From the NCBI GenBank assembly GCA_013180625.2, contig SNVD02006880.1, forward strand, positions 62,001-126,000: a stretch of DNA of 64,000 nucleotides, given 5' to 3'. Below are positions 39,537 to 52,591 of this stretch, one piece after another. The stretch's first letter is position 1; every line of letters begins with the position of its first letter. The translations under genes were made by a program, and so were the position numbers. The DNA is from Boswellia sacra. Taxonomy: Eukaryota > Streptophyta > Magnoliopsida > Sapindales > Burseraceae. The notes under the pieces were generated by a model, which was not told the DNA's origin, did not search any database, and was given only the letters and a program-made list of their open reading frames with translations.

Positions 39537-40150
39537 GAGAACCCGCCATCTTCCGACGAAAATTCAACGCTGGGTTCAATTTCATAGAGTTACTTCATGT
39601 TGAGAGGCGACGTAAACTTGGATTCTCCACTCCATAGCAGGTCTGCTAGTATAGAATTGGCACGTTCAGTCCGGTGGCCTCCATCAAAAAATACATACTC
39701 ATTAGGATCAGATCACAATTCGTATTCTTACCGTGAGTCTTCCGCAACCAAAACCGCGGTGCGAGCCAGTGCCACAACATGCAATATCTGACACATTGAA
39801 ACCTGAAAAATTAATTTATAACAATTGTTAATTTATATACGATCAAGATTAGATGTAAGTATTTAAAGAAAATATGGCCCTCTTAGGTAAGCGAGCGTAC
39901 CATATGTTGCAGGTTGGCTTATCATATCATTTAGTGCATTATAGAAATCAAATATTAAGTAGTTGAATCCTGATAACTGGCTTTGTAACTCCTTGGTGAT
40001 ATTAGGTATAACATTATTGTGAAGACTTGCTTGCTTGCTGCTGTTCTACACAAGCTCGACCACTAAGGTTGTAACTTTGTTTCGACACTGGTCCCCAACC
40101 CATCGGTCCAACATTCCGAAATGCAAGTTTTCTTCCTCCTAGTTCATATA
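39537..40150 (-). pseudogene. GDSL B3, 3' half only
   Basis: Exon 5 (about 39537-39805) and exon 4 (about 39900-40143) of a B-type gene. Exon 5 has frame-changing differences (near 39725), and exon 4 ends shortly before 40158, where the sequence switches to the start of unit II. Exons 1-3 are absent. Paralogues at 50700 and 60200 lie in the same position of units II and III. Confidence 0.8.
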
Positions 40151-40346
40151 TTTTCTTAATTAAATTCTAATTAAACTTTAATCGTATCAACCAGGTAAGT
40201 CTACATTTAAATTAATTAATAATGCCACAATAACTTATAATATTTTCTTTTGTCGGCATTTCAATGCCTTTATTTTTGGTGGCTTTGATGGCTTATATAT
40301 GCGCATGCACTAAGATAATTAGTTAATTAGTGAGAAAAACTATTTA

Positions 40347-40475
40347 TTATTCATCAGTGAAGAACCCAACATCTTCTGACAATAAATTTCAATGCTGGAG
40401 TTGATCGAGTTCATAGTACTGTTGCTTCATATTGAGGGGCCATGTAATAAATGTTGATTTCTCCACTCCAAAATA
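40347..40475 (-). pseudogene. relic of a GDSL B last exon (unit II)
   Basis: Nearly identical to 26452-26582: the C-terminal FFTDE end of a B-type protein with no upstream exons. Confidence 0.7.
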
Positions 40476-41458
40476 GAAGAATATATATATTCTCATATAT
40501 ATCATCACCCAAATTGGTTTTGATATTTTTAACCCCAACTATAATTATTTCATTTTCTCCTCTTTCTCTTTCTTACTTTTATTAATTCTTGCTCTTTCCT
40601 TTTTCCTCTCTCACGGCTTTCTCAGTTTTCTTTCACTTCTCTCACGGCATTTTCTTGTATAGAAGTGCATGATTTAAAGCCAAATTTTTTAACCTTTTAT
40701 TAAACTTGTCTCATGCATTTTCTTAAAGCTAGCCCACGTGTTCGTTTCCTTCACTGAACAGTAAAGCTTAATCACTTGCACTAGCATGAAATGATCACTA
40801 GGCCATAGTTAAACACGTAAGTTGAGCATTTTCGTAGCCAACAAAATTTATTAACGTGGGAGTAGTCTAAAGTCTACTAATTCGGACTAATATTTGTACG
40901 GATTTGACATTCACAAACTGCATAAAATGCTTAACTTATGCAGTTGTTTAATTGGTTTAATATCTTTCTTAATTATTTTTATTTATTTTGGAAATGCACG
41001 TTAGGAAAGGATCGTATATTTTGAAGCTCCGTTGTTGGTTTATGTGACTTATTCGCATTTTTAACTCTGTTAATTAAGCCAAAGACGAGCCAATTAAATA
41101 TACACAGGTTAAAAAATATATGGGAATTATAATATGAATTAAGTTCATAATGACTAGATAGGGCACTAAAGATAAGATATAATAAATATCCATGAATGTG
41201 GTAAAAAATAGAAGATATAGAGCAATCTACTGCAATAATAAAAATATATAGAAACTTATGTGGTTCATATTGTCAAATAATATTAAATTCTAAACTTTCA
41301 TCGTACCTACGAGGTGGGTACACGTTTAAATTTAATAATATCACAATATCTTTTAATATTATCTTTTCTTTTTGCCGACATTTCAATGCGTTTATTTTCG
41401 GTGGTTTTGATGGGTTGCGTGGCCAGTAAGATTATTTAATCATTGAGAAAATAACTAC
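40476..41458. other. B-unit spacer, no gene seen
   Basis: Parallels 26583-27432, with a pyrimidine-rich tract around 40550-40660. It also includes a segment near 41060-41240 that matches 1935-2100 and is missing from unit I, so unit II keeps more of the ancestral spacer. Confidence 0.6.
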
Positions 41459-43011
41459 TTATTCGGTGAAGAAGCCACCATCTTCTGACAAAAATTCAAC
41501 GCTGGATTCGAGTTCATAGAGCTGCTTCATGTTGAGAGGCCATGTAAATTTGGATTCTCCACTCCAAAGCAGGTCTGCTAGTATAGAATTGGCACGTTCG
41601 GTCGGATGACCTCCATCAAAAAATACATACTCATTAGGATCAGAGCACAATTGATATTCAACTGTAAGTCTTCCGCAATCAGAACCGCGATGCGAGCCAG
41701 TGCCGCAACATGCAACAACTGACACATTGAAACCTGAAAATTTAATGTATCACAATTGTTATTGTATAAACAGTAAAGATTAGGTGTAAGATTTTAACGA
41801 AAACATGGACCCCCTTAATTTAAGCAATTAGCGTACCATATGTTGCCGGTTGACTAATCATATCATTTAGTGCATTAAAGAAATCAAATATTAAGTAGTT
41901 GAATCCTGGTAATTGGCTTTGCAACTCCTTGGTTATATTAGATAGAACATTATTGTGAAGGGTTGCTATTGCTTGCAGTTCTTCTACACAAGCTCCACCA
42001 CTAAGGTTGTAACTTTGTTTCAACTCTGGTTGGCAACCCAACGGTCCAACATTCTGAAATGCAAATTTTCTTCCTCCTAGTTCATATATTTCCTTAACAA
42101 AGAAAGAAAAGAAAAAAATCATATTGGAGAACCTCAACGAGTAATTAATTAAATGAGTAATTGAGAGGATGATATGAGAGAAATCTACCTTAATCACGTC
42201 TGTTAAATTGCCAATCACCATTTTGACATAGTCTTGTTGCTCTGATTCGGTAATATTGGAATTACTATTGATAAATGCCATAAAGTCAACGCCTCCAAAG
42301 CTAGACAAGTAAATTGCATCCGTTAGTATCTTTTGCGCCTCTGCATCACCAAGTTGCTGCTTCAACAAATTGGCCACCTCCTTCAAATAGCCAAATTGTA
42401 TTCGGAGGTTAAGCTGTAAAAAAATCATAACATAGTCGACCTATTATTGTATAGAAATCATTATTCGAAGTAACCGGCTCCAGTAATAGAAATATATTCC
42501 AGTCTGAACTAAAAAAATACAAATTGACATACCGTATCTGGATTAGTTTCAACAAGAACACCAGCTCCAGCACTTGCAAAACTGGCTCCATTGCTGAAAT
42601 TATGACTTCCAGGTTGCAAGTATGGTGCCCACAGTGGCAAGTTTGAATACATTGCTGCATTTATTATATCAAAAAGTTGTTTGATATTATATATATATAT
42701 ATATATATATAAAGATGTTTAATAAGAATGAAAAATATTGTCATAATTATACCTGCAAAGTCGGGGATGTTACGGCCATCGCAGAATCTTCCGGTCGGAT
42801 ATCTGAAGAAGGTCTCTCCGTATGGGGGAAAATTTGCCTTGCCGCCAATGCTAATATTAAGATAGTTATTGTTTCCAGGATCGTAGACTGAATCTCCAAA
42901 GACAAATATGGCAACTTGCCCTGACTCAGCATGCAGGGAGCTTGTTGGGACAAGAAGCAGGCTTGACAAGAAAAGCAAGGCAAAGAGATGAATGCTCAAA
43001 ACGGACAACAT
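41459..43011 (-). CDS. GDSL esterase/lipase B4 (GLIP-like), 5 exons, intact
   Basis: Exons 42753-43011, 42533-42654, 42189-42413, 41837-42092, 41459-41733; GT-AG throughout; 378 codons. Signal peptide about residues 1-28 (hydrophobic [16 protein letters not shown]), so secreted. Block [15 protein letters not shown] with Ser41; block [13 protein letters not shown]; block [11 protein letters not shown] with Asp327 and His330. Block III is FGGVDF, with Val169 in the place of the usual Asn. Sequons NIS, NFS, NIT, NLT and NLS suggest glycosylation. Exon phases equal those of A1 and A2. It is the only B copy with both an open frame and the HPTE motif. An ester hydrolase role is inferred from the family; substrate unknown. 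Confidence 0.92.
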
Positions 43012-45718
43012 TTTTCCTTGTTTTGATTTGAAGGCGATTGGGTTCTCTTCGGCGACGAGATCAGATCATATCAAGAATGGAAGAGGAGATCAATGTCCGT
43101 ATTTGGCACGTGGAACACCTAACAATCATTGGCTAGCTAACTTGTTAAATAACATTAGATACGACTAGCAAATATACCATTTCACTAAGACTGACTATAA
43201 AACAATAACAATATTATAATTTCAAACTTTTTATACAAGTAGTGTGCGTATATGATCCATATTATAACTATATTTTATCTTTCAAACGTGCTATTACACA
43301 TACATACATAACAGCACGCTCAAGAGTGCTTGATAAGTGACAAAAACTACTATAATGCGGTTAAAGATAACGAACTACTGAACGATTGAGCATAAGCTTA
43401 AAGTACAGAGAAGAGTGACAGCAACAAATTCCCATAAATTTATCACTGAATTTTTATGTCACAATCTTCAAAATGTGTCTTCGTATAGTTCGTTATATAG
43501 CTTTTAATCGCTGTTTATAGGGACCTTTTGTCGACTGCTATTAAGATTAAAAGCAATGGATGATGATGATGGGTTTTCATTTTTATTTGGTACGTGAGAA
43601 ATCATTTAGCTGTAATCAGAAGTGACATCCAACCAAAAATCCCTGTTGACTAACTAGTAAATTAATAATTTAGATAGGATGTTGTCATTTCTGTCAAATT
43701 AAATTATTTGTCGTTGACTGTCAGACGAAAACTAGAACTCTATTGCATTTGCAAAGAAAAGCAAGGCAGAGATGTGTGCTCAAAGCAGACAACATTTTTG
43801 CTTTTTTGATTTGAAGACGATTGGGTCTCTTCGGGGTCGAAAGATCACGTTAAGAATAATGGAAGAGACCACACGATCAACTTCCCTCTTTGGCACGTGG
43901 AACACCTAACAATCATTGACCAGCTAATTAACTAGTTAAAAAATATTAGATAGGATATTGGACCCATTTGACAAACTACGTAAAAATAATGTTAAAATTT
44001 CAAAATTTTAATATATACAACTCTAAATCATTTTCCAAATAAATTAATGGTATGTTTGCAAACCATTATATATAAATTAACTAGACACATTATTAATTGA
44101 AAAGAGGTTTGAGATCGTATAAGACATATAGGAGAAAAATGTGCGCACACCAATTATGATGGGCACACGTAATGACTCCATGTTGATTAAATAATTAAGG
44201 TTAATGAATAGTATCACTTACCTTGGATTTACATATCAAAATCGTCAAAATGTGTCTTGGTCTAGTTCGTTATATAGCTTTCGATCATTGTTTATAGTGA
44301 TATTATGTACAATAACTATTAAGATTTAAAGGGATGGATAATGACGACGGGTTTCCACACTTTAATTTGGAAAATGAAAATCATTTCACGATTTCTTCAG
44401 CTTGATGACATTAAACGTCATGTTTAGCTATAAGAGCAATACTATTATTATAAACTTTCTTATATAAACTGATGTTCATAATTTGATTGGAAGAGTAAAA
44501 TTCAAATTTTAATCATGTTAACTATCTTAAATGATATGATAATCACTCAATAACACCACATATGTTTATATGGTTGAAATTATATTGATAGTTTGTAAGA
44601 GCTGCACATTTTTAGCTGTAACCGAAAGTATATACGTCCAGCTAAATGCCTGATGACTAACTGATCAATGACCCAATTAGCTGGATAGGATGTTGGTCAA
44701 GTTTGTCATATTAAATTATTTCTGCGTGGCATAAACAGTGGTGTAGCCAAAACATTTTCAAAAAGTTTTGTGAACCTCAAATGCGTTAGGAGATTTTATT
44801 TATAAAAAGAGAAAAAAGATAAACATGATTAAGGAACATATTAAACTTTACTATTTAAAATATCTAGAAAAGAACGAAAATCATAATCTTTATATTTGTT
44901 TAGTTGTTTCAATATAAATGAAAAGGGTAGATAACAATATATAAAATCAAAATATAAAATACACGATAAAAAGTAATCTTGAAAAGAGAAAAAAAAAAAG
45001 GCAGAGAGAAATTGCTATATGATATATGAAAATAAAAGAAAGTCTACATTTTGGGAGACATATGAAGTGTGGGGAGTTAGAGGTATATATAGGCTGGATT
45101 GGAGGAAATTATTGTTCTAATGAAACTTTTTGTAGTCGAGATTGGATGAAAAGAGGAAATTATTTAATAAAAATTAATTACAAGGGAAGATTCAATTATT
45201 TTGGGTAAGTTTTTATAAGATGAGTGAAAATTAGAAAATCAGAAAAATCTAATTAATATAACATAAAAATTTTGATATGATTTATCATGAAAAAGAATGT
45301 AATTATGGAAATAAAATTGATATATAACGTTCTTTTCAGAATTTTTTGCCACTTAAATCACATCCTATGCTATGGATTTTTTTTATTTTTTATTTTTTTA
45401 AATCTCGAGGGTCTACTGCCCGGCCAAGCCCCTAATAATTTCCTTGTGTATCCATCATCTTAAGTTCTTAGGTATTCCCTAATAATTGGTATATCCATCG
45501 TCATTTTTTTGATTTATATCATTGTGCATATCCTTTTGCACATATGCAAATCTAGCAGTATCGAAAAACTAAAAAAATTCTTTAAATTGTTGAGATGCAA
45601 TTTAGGGAAAATAAAAAATGGCTTTCTGATCGATGATCTCTTTTTATTAGGATTGTTAATTATATATGTCAGTAGTCAAAAATGTTGGTAAAAATACCAA
45701 AGTAGTAAATATGGGTAT
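43012..45718. other. 5' flank of GDSL B4, relics only
   Basis: Aligns to 28972-31410. It includes an exon-1 relic ending at ATG 43795, a MITE-like segment (about 44428-44615) and then sequence that in unit I lies on either side of CACTA element 1. No intact gene seen. Confidence 0.6.
43748..43795 (-). pseudogene. relic of a GDSL B first exon (unit II)
   Basis: Same relic as 29746-29792, with a 2-bp difference that changes the frame after MLSALSTHL. Confidence 0.65.
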
Positions 45719-46440
45719 TACCACTACAAAAAAATGCATTATATGCGTCACTCATTTGCGGCGGCATTAATAGCTGACGTAAATGAGTTGGTGTCAACAA
45801 CACCTGTACCCCCAAATAAGGCGAAATACACTGTGACGTTAATGCCTTGATTCACTCTCTGTTGATTTGATTTGTAACCCTAGAAATCGTTTCTCTCTTC
45901 TTAGTCTTGAAGTCGATTCATCTCAGTCCATTGTTGTTGTAGTCGATTCATCAACACCGCACTGCTGTCGAAGCCTACCACCATGAAGTTGCCATGCTAA
46001 TCTAGCGAGAAACTAGTCTACATCGTCTTGAAACATCTCGCACCATCGATCTGGAGTGTTGGTAGTCCATTCATCAAGCAAAACAAAGACGATTCTTCTG
46101 GTTTTGAAAGATAATGTTAATTCCTGCAGTTCACTAAACTGTGGTAAGCTCATCTGCATTTGCGTTTCAATAATTAACTGAAATTGTTCATTGATATTTT
46201 CATTTGCATCTGCATTTCTCCTTTGCATCTAATCTGAGTTTTTTTTAAAAATTTTTTTTTCACATGGTTAATGACTTGTTGAATCAACTCTTCAAATGGT
46301 AATTTGCTTTTATGTAGTGTGTGTTGAATGTTTCTGCTGCTTTACGATAACTTCCTTCAATTTTACTAATTAATGGATAGAGCTTCATTGAGATATAAAT
46401 TTCAGTTTCCTTCTAAATTTTAGTTCAAAAATTTTTGCAG

Positions 46441-46583
46441 GGTCGCTTTGAGATATAAATCTCATCCACAGTCAGTGATACAGGTGGTGTAAGAAGTAGG
46501 ACTGGTGGACTGAGTGTTTCATTGGCTGGACCTGATGGGCGCGTTATAGGTGGTGGCCTAGCTGGTTTATTACTGGCTTTTGG
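46441..46583 (+). pseudogene. captured AHL (AT-hook motif nuclear-localised) PPC-domain exon
   Basis: After tttttgcag the plus strand reads GRFEI, a stop, then VSDTGGVRSRTGGLSVSLAG, PDGRVIGGGLAGLLLA, and a GT donor (ggtaat). This is the core of the PPC/DUF296 domain of plant AHL proteins, which bind AT-rich DNA and form trimers through this domain. A few residues after GRFEI are lost and a stop is present. AT-hook and flanking exons were not found. Exon borders fit splice sites, so the piece was captured from genomic DNA. Confidence 0.85.
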
Positions 46584-47140
46584 TAATTTTTTTGAACGAA
46601 TTTGAATTTGCTGCATTTTGTTAATTCAACATCATCACCATGGATGTATCTTTTATCTTCTTTATATTTTAATTTGAATCTTGCTTCTTGCTTAAAATTC
46701 TGGTCTGCATGTTGAAAAATTGTTGTTTATTTGTGACTGTTAATGATATCCATGATTAGTATTTGTATCCTTGTAACATTTAAATCAAGCTTATTTGTGA
46801 CTGTTAGAAGTAGAAGCAAACAATAGTATGCTTTCCTCTGCTTTCCTCTGTTTTGATTAGTCAAGAAGCAGGTTAATATCCACTATAGTTACAGTTTGCT
46901 TTTCTGATGATAAACAGCATTATTGAACAACTTTATATGAGCCCACGCTTGGCTGGTTTTAGACTTTCAGTAAAATTTTCCTGTTACAATTGTTAGTTGC
47001 TACATCATGAGCTGGTATGGACAGAGCTACAGCTCTTAACCCTCTACCAGCCCAAAGTCAGTTCTGCCGTGCATAGGCATTACGGTAGTGCTGAGGCTGA
47101 GTCTGAGTCCCCACAACCAAACACAAACACATGCACAGAA

Positions 47141-47187
<47 letters not shown>

Positions 47188-49712
47188 TTTCTGAATGCAG
47201 AAATCTTTAGCAATTTCTTCTTGTAAATATTAGTATATAGCAGTCAAAATCTATAGTACAAAGCATGAACGTACGGGAAAAAAAAAAACTTTCAGTGCAG
47301 TAACTAACATAAATTTATCACAAAGTATATATTAACAATCTAAAATAAGTAAATAATATTAAAGAACTGTGAACAACTTCTCGCTTGGAGCAACTCAGCA
47401 AGTTATTAATTAACTCACAAAACTAGTTCCAGAGTGACTAATGCCCATTTCAGACATCCCACCACATCTGAGTGAATTATCAATCATCATCTTCTTTACT
47501 TGGACAGATTCATTAAACACTCAAATTGATAGTTCTTCTCAAGCCTTGTAAATTGTAGGTATTTTCAGCAGTCCTCTTCAATGCACCTACATCCACAACC
47601 AAAAGTTGTCGAGCTAAAATTGATTTCCCTGAGATGAAATAGATGGTTCCCTGTCTAGTTTCATATTCCATCAGTTTACACTTCAAAGAAAATAGAGAAT
47701 ATATATCTAGAACTATGTACAGATGAAACATAATCCCATGTCATCATTCTCACTGGCCTTAGTACCTATGAATTTTTCATTGAAAAGAACAATGTTGTGT
47801 CTGGTAGTTATGCCATCCTCCCATGTATACAAATACAAAACTACTTTTGACAAATACAGATTAAGATTGAGAATCAGTTTCCCTTTGGAGATGGATCCAG
47901 TTCTCTACCAACAAAAATAACTCAAAAGTTTACGGATCCAGATTCAAGCAAATTTCAAATAAATAAACCTATTATTTATCATCTTCTTTTTATGAATGAC
48001 AACTAAAGATTTGCACTCCCATGTAATGAACAACGACATTCAAACAAAAGATATTTATATAGTTAAAAAGGGCAATTAAAATTGAAAAATTACTAACTCA
48101 GGTTAATACAGATTATTATTTATCATTAATAATTCCATCATCCTTTCAACTATCATCTTCAGAGCTTCCTTCTTCACTACTATAATCACTACTGTCATTA
48201 ATGGTTTTTTGGCTTTTACAGTGTAAGTTGGATACTTGAAGTTGGTTGGGATATGATGAAGTGTTTGTTTATTTATTATAAATTTTATTTGTGTCAAGCG
48301 ATTATGCTCTTTTCTGTTATTTCTTTATGAAACTTGACTAAAGTTCTTTGCTTTGATCCGGGTTTTTGTCAAGTTTTGAGTTTGGCACAACTTTTGCGTT
48401 GCATATAAAGGGCAATTCTTTTTGAAAGATGTTGTAATCTTGGAGGGCTTTTCTGTTTTATTTGCTTGTAAGCAATGTGGTTTGGTTCCTAGTTTGAAAT
48501 TATGCAATGATTGTAGCTGATTATCTCAACTGGGCTACTTTCAATTTCTTGAATTATGAATTGGGTTTTCTTGTATTGTAGTTTTGATTGTAGAGGTATT
48601 GGTTAAATTTTATCAATTTGAAAGCTGTTATGAGTTGGTTTGCATGATAATTAGATATGCAGTTGTGAATTCTTACTGGAAAAGGAATTTATTCTCTTTA
48701 ATTTCCTGATTGGAAGTTATCATTGTCTCTCAACTTTATATTAATCTTAGTAGCTTGTGTTCCATGTGGTAGGCACTTTTGAAGCAGAGAGGGGCAGTGA
48801 CGGTTCTGGCATACTAGTCATGGGAGACGTGGATCACAGTAATCACTTCTTCTTGTACCCTTAATCCTCTATTTTTCCAGTTTTAATGAAAATGTTGTTT
48901 GTTAGTCATAGAACTTGCTACTGATGTAAGAGATGAATATTTGTTATTCTATGGCACTTTTTGGAGATCTTATATCTTGAGCTTTGCCCAGTGGATTGAT
49001 GTTGTATGGATTGGTATTAAGCAATAGTGTTTTTTTATTTTTATTTTTTATTAATTTTTTTCACTCTTTGTTTGTTTTGGAGAAAATTCAATGTCACTCT
49101 TTGTTTGTTTTGGAGAAAATTCAATGTCCTTTTATAGTGACTTGATTCCGGGACAAAAATTGAAACTATTAAATTGAAATAAAATCTGTTATCATCTCAA
49201 CCATACAGCATTCTAGTTCAGGTTTATGGATCATTCTGTACATGAAAGTTGAAGATTTAATGTCAACAAGTTATGTCTTTGGTGAAATTGAATGATTTAA
49301 TGAATGATTTTTGAAATCGCATTTAAAAAGAAAAAGTCGTTACAAGCAAAATGTTAATTTGAATAGATTTGTTTTAAATTCAAAAATCATATTTTTCAAA
49401 AAAAAAAAACAGCCATTACAACTGAAAATTTGAATGGACTTCAAATCAGGGGCAAATTCATAATTGTGGGCAATTGAGCCTTTTACGGCGACATTTTCAC
49501 CGCCGTAAATGAGTTGACGTATATAGCTTTTTACGGCTGCAATTTTACCGCCGTAAATGACTTTGATCCCGACTCAAATGACCTAATGGGCTGCCGCAGA
49601 AAATTTACGACCCATATTATCTACATCGGCCCAAGACCCGCCGTATGGCCGACGCAAAAGACCTTTTACGGTGGCAAAATAGCCGTCGCAAATGATCCCT
49701 TTTTTTGCAGTG
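46584..49712. other. rest of CACTA element 2, no gene recognised
   Basis: Intron-like AT-rich DNA with a (GA)n tract (about 47139-47188), poly(A) runs and a 29-bp direct repeat near 49063-49125 (cactctttgtttgttttgga...). An exon-like piece at about 48775-48840 follows a gtag acceptor, but I cannot assign it. Confidence 0.45.
47139..47188 (+). repeat. (GA)n microsatellite
   Basis: About 50 bp of GA repeats with one AAAG interruption. Confidence 0.95.
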
Positions 49713-50009
49713 TACTATTCTTACAAATTATCTATACAAACTTATTTATACAAATTGATGTGTCATGATTTGATTGAATGATTGATTTTTAAATTTTAAT
49801 AAGATTAATTAATGTCGATGATGTTGCAGTCATTTAATAATGCCACAAATAAGATTGTATAAGTGAGTTTACATAGATAGTTTATAAAAGTAGCACCACT
49901 CAATAATATACATGCAGAGTGCATAACAATTACTCAGAGGAATTTTTAACTAAAACAAGATATATCAAAAAGTACTCAATTATTGTCTCCCATAACATAA
50001 TAACACTAA

Positions 50010-50328
50010 GGGCTTGTTTGTTTCACATTCTCTAAGTAGAGTTTATTAGAGTAAAGCTTGTAAAAATAGATCTTTTATAAAAAAAAAATTTGATGGTTGT
50101 TTGGTCGGATAAATATAAAAGTACTTATTGATATTAAATTATGAAAACTATTTTTTTAGAAAGGAATGTTAAGATAAATATTTCAAAACATGATAAGGGC
50201 ATATTTGATATTTTACAACTTAAAAAGAGATCAAAAAGAGTTTTTCTCAAAAATCTCAATTTTAAAAGAGATTTTGGCATTAGAAAGGCTCATTTGACCA
50301 GTAGAGAAGTCGAAACAAACAATCTTTA
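50010..50328. mobile_element. MITE, copy of 38859-39176 in unit II
   Basis: Same ends (gtttgtttcacattctct and agagaagtcgaaacaaac) and the same flanks as in units I and III. Confidence 0.65.
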
Positions 50329-50689
50329 AATCTTGCTATTCATTGTTTTCTTGCTAGCTTTAGGTAAGGATTATCGTAAGAGAAATTAATTTTCAAAATC
50401 TAGAAATCTAGGTACATTTGATTATGATTATCCTTGGTTTTCGTCCTTGTTACTCCATCAACCAAAGATAAGCTATAATAAGCATCCGTGAACGCCGTAG
50501 AAAGTATGCAAGATATATAACATTCTACTAACAGCGATAAAAAACAGAAAATCATGTAGTTGGTCGTGGTCAAATAGTATTAAATTCTAAACTTTAATGG
50601 TGTCAACCAGGTAGGCACGCGTTTAATTAATAATTAAGATCACAATATCTCATAATATTTTCTTTCGAAAACTATCTATTCTTCCGTGG

Positions 50690-51880
50690 AGAACCCGCCA
50701 TCTTCCGACGAAAATTCTAAACTTGCTGCTGTTCTACACAAGTTCCGCCACTAAGGATGTAACTTTGTTTCGACACTGGCCCCAACCCATCGGTCCAACA
50801 TTCCGAAATGCAAGTTCTCTTCCTCCTAGTTCATACATTTTCTTAATTAAAAAAAGAAAAAGAAAAAGAGAACCTCGAAGAACTAATTAGTTTAATGGGT
50901 AATTGATAACATGATAATAGAGAAATTTAACTCAATCACGTCTGTTAAATTACCAATCACCATATTCACATATTCTTGTTGCTCTGATTCGGTAATATTA
51001 GAATTACTATCGATGAATTTTACGTAGTCAACGCCTCCAAAGCTAGACAAGTAGATTGCATCCGTTAGAATCTTTGGCGCCTCTTCATCACCAAGTTGCT
51101 GCTTCAACAAATATGCCACCTCCTTGAAATAGCCAAGCTGTATCGGAGGTTAAGCTGTAAAAAATCGAAGCATAGTCGAGCTACTGTTTTATGGAAATCA
51201 TTACTCGAAGGCACCTGCTACAGTAATAGAAATATATAATCCTGTGTGAACTAAAAATACCCAAATTGACATACCGTTTATGGATTAGTTTCAACAAGAA
51301 CACCAGCTACAGCATTTGCAAAACTGGCTCCATTGCTGAAATTATGACTTCCAGCTTGCAAGTATGGTGCCCACACAGTGGTAGGTTTGAATATATTGCT
51401 GCGTTTAATATACCGAAAAGTTGTTTGATAGTTCATATTTATATATCATCTTCTATTCACCTAATTTTATCTTATTAATAAATGATTGAAATGTGTATAT
51501 ATACTCTTTCCTCAATAATAAATTTTCGTGACTAAAATTACATGCTTGTAAAAACATGAGATAGAAATGAGATGAGGATGAGACTCTTGTTCTATGTAAT
51601 AAAGTTGTTATTATTGTCACTATACCTGCAAAGTCGGGGATGTTATGGCCATTGCAGAATCTTGCGGTCGGATATCTGAGGAAGATCTCTCCGCATGGTG
51701 GAAAATTTGCCTTGTAGTCAATGCTAATATTAAGATAGTCTCACCTTGTTCCCAGGATGGTAGACTGAATCTCCAAAGACATATATGGCGACTTGCCCGG
51801 ACTCAGCGTGCAGGAAGCTTGTTGGCGCAAGAAGCAAGCTTGACAAGAAAAGCAAAGTAGATAACTTTTTTTCCTTGTTT
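50690..51880 (-). pseudogene. GDSL B5, lacking exon 5 and part of exon 4
   Basis: Exon 1 about 51628-51875, exon 2 about 51275-51400, exon 3 about 50937-51151, and the start of exon 4 about 50725-50850. At about 50715 exon 4 is joined to the very end of exon 5 by a deletion. Exon 1 has lost its start codon region, reads GDSVYHPGNK (His for the usual Asp) and has an insertion (ctcaccttgttccc) that shifts the frame. Exon 3 is still clean, with SSFGGVDYVKF. A pseudogene. Confidence 0.83.
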
Positions 51881-52066
51881 TGATTTTGAAGGTGATTGGG
51901 TCTTCGGGGTCGAGAGATCACATTAAGAATGGAAGAGATCACATGATTGACTTCCCTTACAATATTTTATTTCGTCCGCATTTCAATGCTTTTATTTTTG
52001 GTGGTTTTGATGGGTTATATGCACATGCACCAAGATAATTAGTTAATTAGTGAGAAAAACTATTTA

Positions 52067-52194
52067 TTATTCATCAGTGACGAATCCACCATCTTACAAT
52101 AAAATTTCAATGCTGGAGTTGATCTAGTTCATAGTATTGTTGCTTCATATTGAGAGGCCATGTAGTAAATGTTGATTCTCCACTCCAAAATAGA
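52067..52194 (-). pseudogene. relic of a GDSL B last exon (unit III)
   Basis: Third copy of the exon-5 relic seen at 26452 and 40347. Confidence 0.68.
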
Positions 52195-52591
52195 AGAATA
52201 TATATATTCTCATATACATATTATCAACCAAATTGGTTTTGATATTTTTAACCCCAGCTATAATTTTTTCATTTTCTGCTTTTTCTCTCTCTTACTTTTA
52301 TTAATTCTTGCTCTTTCTTTTTTCCTCTCTCATGGATTTCTTAGTTTTCTCACACCTCTCTCTCGGCATTTTCTTGTACAGAAGCGCATGTTTTAAAGCC
52401 GAATTTTTGTACCATTTATTAAACTTGTCTCATATATTCCCCTTAAGCTAGCCCATGTGTTCGTTTCCTCCGCTGAACAGTGAAGCTTAATCACTTGCAC
52501 TTGCATGAAATGATCACTAGGCCATAGTCTGTTAAACACGTACGTTGAGCATTTTCGTAGCCAACAAAATTTATTAATGTAAGAGTAGTCT

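Larger units (their letters stand above)
45722..49712. mobile_element. CACTA element 2, non-autonomous, with a captured AHL exon
   Basis: Begins CACTACAAAAAAATGC (45722) and ends tttttttGCAGTG (49712), flanked by the 3-bp duplication tac (45719-45721 and 49713-49715). Units I and III show the uninterrupted site (tattattattc and cattactattc). Subterminal words such as tttacggc/gccgtaaat and gcgacggc recur near both ends. No transposase was seen in 3991 bp. It contains an AHL gene fragment. Confidence 0.88.
40158..51954. repeat. B unit II (contains CACTA element 2)
   Basis: Same order as unit I, but with the only B gene having canonical block V (B4), and with a longer truncated copy (B5) at its end. 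It contains the 4.0 kb CACTA element 2 instead of element 1. Confidence 0.75.

Noticed and set aside
39597..39791. Plus-strand frames overlapping GDSL exons (also 60206-60442, 17392-17598, 51645-51860)
   Set aside because: They are antisense shadows of GDSL exons.
46013..46228. 71-codon minus-strand frame in CACTA element 2
   Set aside because: No motif, no splice context and low-complexity stretches; not supported as a captured gene.
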